64,000 nt of DNA from Acidobacteriota bacterium (GTDB taxonomy: Bacteria; Acidobacteriota; Terriglobia; Terriglobales; Acidobacteriaceae): assembly GCA_018268755.1 (NCBI GenBank), contig JAFDVW010000008.1, positions 171,377 through 235,376 of the forward strand, read 5' to 3'. Within the stretch, counting starts at the first letter, position 1. Each line of letters starts with the position of its first letter. The notes beneath the pieces are model-generated. The model saw only the letters and a list, made by a program, of their open reading frames with translations, did not search any database and had not been told where the DNA came from. This document shows positions 59,434-64,000 of the stretch, piece by piece. The translations under genes and the position numbers were made by a program.

Positions 59434-61077
59434 CTAGAAGGAGTAAATCAGATCAAATTGCATGCGCTTCAGGTACGGCTCCTGCTGCCCGGGAGAGACT
59501 CCGGTGGCCAGGACCGCATGTTGCAGGCTGCTGTTCAGGGTGCGGCCAATCCACAAGTTGTAGCTGGCCACGGTATTGCGGCGCACTTTCCACAGCAGAT
59601 AGATGTGGTTCTGCAAAATATTGCTGGGAGCACGCTGCTCGCTCTCGAGGAAGGAGGCCAGCGCCGCATCCTGCTCCAGTCTCCACCAGCCATAACCGAA
59701 TTGCAGGTCGTTGGTGTTCTTTACTTGGCCGAGACTGAAGTCCACCTGGTAGGCGTGTGACTGTTTGCCCAGATCGCTCAGAACATTGCCGCTGCTGTCC
59801 ACGGGATGGGCGGCAGCATTCAGGTTGTTCTGATATTCCAGCAGCAGGTTCGCCGGCAGGCGCTTCCACGGGGTTTTGATGGTGTTGTTCACGATCATAT
59901 CCGCATAGAGGAACCCGGAAAGAAAGTGCAGGTGATTGCTGGAATCGGTGTAGGTCGCGTTGGTGAAGCCCTGCGGCCCATAGACGCAAGGCGCCGTCGT
60001 GGGCAGGCCCGCTCCTGGGGCGCATCCCGGCCCTTCTCCCGGGGCCTGCACGTTAAACGCCGAGGCGTTGAGGATGGCGTCCACATTGCGCCAGTTCAGG
60101 ATGGTGAATGACGGCGTGCTGGTGAAGGCGCCGAAGTCCAGTTTGCCCGAGACTTGCCCCCCTGCAGCATATGAGTCCGCCGTACGGCTGGTCTCGTTGT
60201 AAAGCAGTTGAATGGCCTGCACCGAGAAGTTCTTCACCACCGGTCCGCTCAGGTCGAAGGAGAGCTTCTGAGTGAATCCTTCCGGATTAAGGTCCGGATC
60301 AAAGGTCATCGAGGTGCGCTGCCAGGTGTAGGCGAACTTCCCGCCGGTCAGGCTCAGCCACTTCGCGGCCAGAGGATTGTAGGCCACGTAGGCGCGGTCG
60401 ATTCCGATCGTCTTACGCGTGAAGTAGCCGGTCAGGGTTTCATTGGTGCTGTTGGAGTCTCCCAGCGACCCGGAGGTCAACAAAATGCCGCCGGTAAAGT
60501 CCTCGTTCAGCTTGCCTTCCACGCCGAAGCGGGCGCGGAAGCGGGCACGATCGCGGTCGGCCACGCCCGGCTGAAAGAAGCTTTCCCCACGCACGCGGAT
60601 GTCGCCGGTAAAGCGGAAGCGGCCCAGCAGGTCCTGCACGGCGCTGATCTTTTTGTCCTCGTCCTTGCTGCGGCTCTCCACTACGGAAAGCGCAGCCTTG
60701 GTTTCCCCGGCCTTGTCGGAGGCCTGAGTAGCCAGGGTCTGTGCGGTATGTGCCGACTGCTGGGCCTGTTCCGCCGTCGTCTGCGCCAGCTCGGCGCTGG
60801 TTTGCACCTTCTGCGCATTGGCGCTGGCTTGCTGCGTGGCGTCCAGAAGTTGTTGGATCTGCCCTCTCAGCGCATCGACCTGCTGTCTCTGCGTTTCCAG
60901 TTGCTGCTGCTGGGCCAGCACCAGGTCACGCAAGGTTTTGATTTCCTCCTTCACACTGGGGGGAGATATAACCGGCTTCCGTTTCGCCTTGGCCGGGGTA
61001 GCAGATTGCGCGAAAAGTGAGGCGCTCATGGCCACGACCAGCACCAGAGCAGTGGTCCATCGTTGCGGGGATTGCAT
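59434..61077 (-). CDS. Coiled-coil outer-membrane porin (putative)
   Basis: 547 residues. A signal peptide (ALVLVVAMSASLFAQS) is followed by a basic linker. A periplasmic coiled coil (about 45-150: ETQRQQVDALRGQIQQLLDA, then SAHTAQTLATQAS repeats) comes next. A beta-barrel begins with RFRFTGDIRVRGESFF and ends in the outer-membrane-type MQFDLIYSF. It resembles Porin_5 (putative porin) proteins. ATG 61077 is chosen over the longer frame. Its start is 57 bases after the modA stop; anion uptake across the outer membrane is a plausible but unproven role. Confidence 0.85.
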   Translation of the reverse strand: MQSPQRWTTALVLVVAMSASLFAQSATPAKAKRKPVISPPSVKEEIKTLRDLVLAQQQQLETQRQQVDALRGQIQQLLDATQQASANAQKVQTSAELAQTTAEQAQQSAHTAQTLATQASDKAGETKAALSVVESRSKDEDKKISAVQDLLGRFRFTGDIRVRGESFFQPGVADRDRARFRARFGVEGKLNEDFTGGILLTSGSLGDSNSTNETLTGYFTRKTIGIDRAYVAYNPLAAKWLSLTGGKFAYTWQRTSMTFDPDLNPEGFTQKLSFDLSGPVVKNFSVQAIQLLYNETSRTADSYAAGGQVSGKLDFGAFTSTPSFTILNWRNVDAILNASAFNVQAPGEGPGCAPGAGLPTTAPCVYGPQGFTNATYTDSSNHLHFLSGFLYADMIVNNTIKTPWKRLPANLLLEYQNNLNAAAHPVDSSGNVLSDLGKQSHAYQVDFSLGQVKNTNDLQFGYGWWRLEQDAALASFLESEQRAPSNILQNHIYLLWKVRRNTVASYNLWIGRTLNSSLQHAVLATGVSPGQQEPYLKRMQFDLIYSF

Positions 61078-61133
61078 GTCCAACGGGGCTCCTTTTTGGA
61101 TAAGCGCTGCGCGCTTATCCGGGTTATGAATGT

Positions 61134-61919
61134 TCACTCCCGAAGGCTTTTGCCATCGGGAATGGAGAAACCGTAGCTCTTTAGCAGCTCTACGATTGCG
61201 GGGGTTTTTATGAATTCCAGGAACTGCCGCGCCACGTCTTTATGAGGTGAAGGACGGAGGATGACGGCCGCCTGTTCAATGGGCGGATGCTCGCTGGCCG
61301 GGATTTCAAAGTATTGGCCCTTTTCCTTCATGGAAGGGGCCAAAGCCAAAGACAACGCGACAATGCCGGCGTCCGCTCCTCCAGAAACCACAAAGGAAGC
61401 GGTCTGCGAGATGTTCTCTCCCAGCACGAATTTTCCCGAGAGCCGGTCATAGAGCTTTTCATACTTGAGCGCCGCCACTGCGGCCCGGCCGTAGGGAGCG
61501 TGCTCCGGGTTGGCGATGGCGATCTTCTGAATCTCCGCGCTCAGCAACACCGGCAAACCCTGGCTCACGTCGACCTTGGGCGGACGCAACAGCCAAAGCA
61601 CGATCCGCCCCGTCGCGTAGTGGTACAGGGTGCCGGGCTCGGACAGTCCGGCGGCTTCCAGTTTCCTGGGATAGTCGATATCGGCGGAGAAATAGAGATC
61701 AAAAGGGGCCCCGTTCTGGATTTGGGCATAAAAATTTCCTGAAGACCCAAATACCAGCTTGACGCCGTGGCCGGTTTCTTTTTGAAAACGGGCCGCGACA
61801 TCCTGAAAGGCAAACTGTAGATCGGCGGCGGCGGCTACCGTGATTTCTTCCGCGCAGGCGGACGCTACCAGACCCAGGGCCAGGAGCAGGACAACCAACA
61901 ACTTGCGTGATATAGGCAT
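61134..61919 (-). CDS. modA: Molybdate-type ABC transporter binding protein
   Basis: A periplasmic binding protein of 261 residues. The signal region LALGLVASACAEE suggests export (possible lipoprotein Cys). EITVAAAADLQFAFQDVAAR, VFGSSGNFYAQIQNGAPFDL and YFSADIDYPRKL are the ModA fingerprint that binds molybdate or tungstate; KYEKLYDRLSGKFVLGENIS and ADAGIVALSLAL follow. The other components encoded nearby look Cys-like, so it may serve a mixed transporter. Confidence 0.92.
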   Translation of the reverse strand: MPISRKLLVVLLLALGLVASACAEEITVAAAADLQFAFQDVAARFQKETGHGVKLVFGSSGNFYAQIQNGAPFDLYFSADIDYPRKLEAAGLSEPGTLYHYATGRIVLWLLRPPKVDVSQGLPVLLSAEIQKIAIANPEHAPYGRAAVAALKYEKLYDRLSGKFVLGENISQTASFVVSGGADAGIVALSLALAPSMKEKGQYFEIPASEHPPIEQAAVILRPSPHKDVARQFLEFIKTPAIVELLKSYGFSIPDGKSLRE

Positions 61920-62106
61920 AGCAGGAATCTCCTCAGGGTGAGTAAGGCGTGCTGAAACTCCAGTAAATCTATGGACTCACTCGTATTAAGAATGGGTATC
62001 CCGTTCCCTTCCAGGAGACTTCTTATCCTGGATTGCATCATGCTGACCATCCTCAAGGAGAGCGGATTGGGGCCGTGGCGCTGAATGGGCGCTTACACGC
62101 TGGAGA

Positions 62107-62154
62107 AACAGCAACAGAGATTGTTGTTTAATACAGATGAAATCAATATGTCAA
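62107..62154 (-). promoter_or_regulatory. modA promoter with overlapping inverted repeat
   Basis: On the minus strand, TTGACA (62149-62154) and TATTAA (62128-62133) form a promoter with 15-base spacing. At the expected start site lies the inverted repeat AACAgCAA...TTGtTGTT (62107-62128), two perfect 7-base half-matches, a likely repressor site. The leader to the modA ATG is about 200 bases and could also hold a control element. Confidence 0.55.
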
Positions 62155-62178
62155 CCCGTTTTGATACGGTTTACGGGT

Positions 62179-62604
62179 CTACACTCGCAGAATCATCACC
62201 TCCGTGGACTTGATGAGCGCGGCCGCGGTTTGCCCCTTTTCCAACCGCATTTCCCGCACCGCATCGGCGGTAATAATGGAAGTCACCTGCTGCCCGGCGA
62301 TGGAAAGCGTCACCTGCGCCATCAGTCCGGATACTTTCACCTCCACGATGCGCCCAATCAGCTGGTTCCGCGCGCTGACCTGGCGAAAACCGCCCCGGCG
62401 CTCGGGATATTCCACGTGCTGTAAGGCGTGATGAAGATAGCGGTCCAGCTCGCTTTCCGGCAGGCGGTGATGTCCGCCCTGCGTCTTGATGGTCTTGATC
62501 TTGCCCTCATAGATCCAGCGCTTCAGGGTGGGATAACTGATTCCCAGCGCCTTGGCGGCGTCGCGGGGCGACAATAATTTTGGTCTCTTGGTCTCGCCTT
62601 GCAT
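62179..62604 (-). CDS. HTH-Mop molybdate-responsive regulator
   Basis: 141 residues. An excisionase/MerR-like winged helix (LSPRDAAKALGISYPTLKRW then GGHHRLPESELDRYL; residues 10-60) is joined to a Mop/TOBE domain (SARNQLIGRIVEVKVSGLMA to the end; about 77-141), which binds molybdate or tungstate. It is analogous in role to ModE but with a different DNA-binding domain. GGAGG lies before the ATG. It lies 59 bases after cysA and before modA; the inverted repeat at 62107 is its likely site. Confidence 0.88.
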   Translation of the reverse strand: MQGETKRPKLLSPRDAAKALGISYPTLKRWIYEGKIKTIKTQGGHHRLPESELDRYLHHALQHVEYPERRGGFRQVSARNQLIGRIVEVKVSGLMAQVTLSIAGQQVTSIITADAVREMRLEKGQTAAALIKSTEVMILRV

Positions 62605-62663
62605 GGAACCTTCCCTCCGGGAAGTGATTCTACCCGGCCCGACAAACGCAGCAAGCGCCGCCC

Positions 62664-63707
62664 CTAGCTCGTCCCGTTGGCTTGACGGATATCAAACACC
62701 TTCACATCTTTGGGAATAACAAACACCGATTCGTCTTTGAGCAGGTGCAGGGAGCGAAAGCGCTCCTGGGTCATTTCCACCTGCACCAGCGCGCCCCATT
62801 CGGTGACGGCCTCGACTTTGACCAGCGGGCCGGCGGCATTGATGTATTTAATGCGGGCGCGGAAATGGTCGCCGCCGTTGGGTTGCCGGTCAATGTCCAG
62901 CAAATGCGGGCGTACATACACCACGTGGCCGGTCTCGCGCTCGTGGATATAAGCCTTGCCATCATCGATGCGGCCATGAAACAGGTTCACATTGCCCAGG
63001 AAGTTGTACACAAAGGGAGTGGCGGGGTGATTGTAGACCTCATCCGAGGTGCCTACCTGCTCAATGCGGCCTTCACTCATCACCACCACGCGGTTGGCCA
63101 GCTCCAGCGCCTCCTCCTGATCGTGCGTAACGAAGACGCTGGTGATATGGATTTCGTCGTGGAGCTGACGAAGCCAACGGCGCAGCTCCTGGCGGACCTT
63201 GGCGTCCAGGGCGCCGAACGGCTCGTCCAGCAGCAACACACTGGGCTCCACCGCCAGGGCGCGGGCCAGAGCCACACGCTGGCGTTGCCCACCGGAAAGC
63301 TGCGAGGGATAGCGGTGGGCCAGCTTCTCCAGTTGGATCAGCTTAAGCAGTTCGTGCACCTTGGCGCGGATCTGTTCTTTCGATGGCCTATGCGGACGCG
63401 GGCGCACCCGCAGACCGAAGGCGATGTTCTCGAACACCGTCATGTGGCGGAACAGGGCGTAGTGCTGGAAGACAAATCCCACCCGCCGTTCCCGAGTGCT
63501 GCGGTCCGTGATATCGGTGCCATCAAAACGCACCGTACCGGCATCCGCGAACTCAAGGCCGGCAATGATGCGCAGCAAGGTCGTCTTCCCGGAGCCGGAA
63601 GGCCCCAGCAAGGCCACCAGCTCTCCCGACGGAATTTGCAGGGTGACATTGTCCAGGGCGGTATACTGCCCGAACTTCTTGGTGATCTGCAGCGCTTCGA
63701 TGCTCAT
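62664..63707 (-). CDS. cysA: Sulfate/molybdate ABC transporter ATPase (CysA-type)
   Basis: 347 residues. Walker A is [14 protein letters not shown] (33-46), [20 protein letters not shown] is the Q-loop region, then [20 protein letters not shown] (signature) and [19 protein letters not shown] (Walker B). A C-terminal TOBE-like domain (from about 240) follows. The CysA-specific N-terminal [15 protein letters not shown] and length favour sulfate/thiosulfate transport over ModC. Its start overlaps the permease stop by 4 bases (ATGA). Confidence 0.93.
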   Translation of the reverse strand: MSIEALQITKKFGQYTALDNVTLQIPSGELVALLGPSGSGKTTLLRIIAGLEFADAGTVRFDGTDITDRSTRERRVGFVFQHYALFRHMTVFENIAFGLRVRPRPHRPSKEQIRAKVHELLKLIQLEKLAHRYPSQLSGGQRQRVALARALAVEPSVLLLDEPFGALDAKVRQELRRWLRQLHDEIHITSVFVTHDQEEALELANRVVVMSEGRIEQVGTSDEVYNHPATPFVYNFLGNVNLFHGRIDDGKAYIHERETGHVVYVRPHLLDIDRQPNGGDHFRARIKYINAAGPLVKVEAVTEWGALVQVEMTQERFRSLHLLKDESVFVIPKDVKVFDIRQANGTS

Positions 63708-64000
63708 ACCGTGGCCCCTTCCCTGTCCCACTGGGTGGCTTCTTTCCATTGACGCCGCGCCCTCCACTCCACCGCCGACTTGACCACCAGGGTCAGCAGG
63801 GCGAGCAGGGCCAGCAGCGAGGCGACCGCGAACGCGGCGGCAAACTGATATTCGTTGTACAGAATTTCAATGTGCAGCGGCATGGTGTTGGTGCGCCCGC
63901 GAATATGCCCGGAAACCACCGACACGGCGCCGAACTCTCCCATGGCGCGGGCGTTGCAGAGAATCACACCGTAGATCAGGCCCCATTTGATGTTGGGCAG
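63704..64000 (-). CDS. cysW: Sulfate ABC transporter permease CysW (C-terminal part)
   Basis: The frame is open to the right edge, so only the last 98 residues are seen. [20 protein letters not shown] then [20 protein letters not shown], with the EAA-like loop that contacts the ATPase, are diagnostic of Cys[20 protein letters not shown] is the last helix. It is probably preceded, outside the window, by the CysT permease. It is translationally coupled to cysA. Confidence 0.93.
   Translation of the reverse strand: MPNIKWGLIYGVILCNARAMGEFGAVSVVSGHIRGRTNTMPLHIEILYNEYQFAAAFAVASLLALLALLTLVVKSAVEWRARRQWKEATQWDREGATV

Overview
The window reads as chromosomal DNA of a GC-rich, Gram-negative bacterium, most likely an Acidobacteriota (Terriglobia-like). 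This is inferred from several things together. There is a very large Oar-type TonB-dependent receptor with an N-terminal carboxypeptidase-regulatory-like domain. A membrane-anchored protein of a type I associate with acidobacteria is divergent from it. The nuo and ATP synthase genes are incomplete and arranged in an unusual way. A Kdo-8-phosphate phosphatase-like gene points to LPS. Many intergenic spaces carry palindromic GC-rich hairpins and elements that begin TGTCATnCTGAG. No phage or insertion sequence was recognised, and no tRNA or rRNA was seen by eye.

Layout. 1-15.4 kb is a central sugar and glycogen block. It holds a hemerythrin-like fragment, pgl, zwf, pgi and a FucP-type sugar permease (minus strand), glgX (plus), a HAD phosphatase, tal, a kdsC-like phosphatase and a hexose-6-phosphate mutarotase (minus), then glgP-pgm (plus). 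Together these turn glycogen into glucose-1-P and glucose-6-P and feed the oxidative and non-oxidative pentose phosphate pathway. 15.5-20.9 kb holds the divergent pair of an anchored hypothetical protein and the TonB receptor, with a LacI-type operator candidate between them. 21-31.7 kb is a mixed housekeeping stretch: acyl-CoA ligase, thiG, a FtsB/DivIC-like protein, cutA, a membrane protein, guaA, vapBC, hemQ/chdC, an AhpD-like protein, an alkyltransferase-like protein, a DUF4397 lipoprotein and a STAS protein. 31.8-34.9 kb is the conserved dnaX-ybaB-recR group.

34.9-40.5 kb holds an orphan transcript candidate with its own terminator, a PD-(D/E)XK nuclease-like gene, and a divergent pair made of a CHAD-HD fusion and a large HEAT/PilZ protein. 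40.5-53.0 kb is one long minus-strand respiratory array, read from its 5' end as nuoA, a PH-like gene, nuoC, D, H, J, K, L, M, N, atpZ, atpI, atpB, atpE. It lacks nuoB, nuoE, nuoF, nuoG, nuoI and all F1 genes. Between nuoN and atpZ the last 50 bases of nuoN and an adjoining repeat element are present twice. 53.2-57.7 kb holds lysS, galE and an aldo/keto reductase, separated by long repeat elements. 57.9-64 kb has a YdhS-like flavoprotein, a coiled-coil porin, a ModA-type binding protein, a regulator that joins an excisionase-like HTH to a Mop (molybdate-binding) domain, a CysA-type ATPase and the end of a CysW-type permease. The last group looks like an oxyanion (molybdate or sulfate) uptake locus of mixed ancestry.

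The best leads for something new are the Nuo array with a PH-like protein in the usual nuoB slot, the nuoN-tail duplication, the CHAD-HD / HEAT-PilZ pair (the latter probably using an ATT start), the structured transcript candidate near 35.1 kb, and the hybrid Mod/Cys locus. All functional calls rest on reading motifs. No database search was run.
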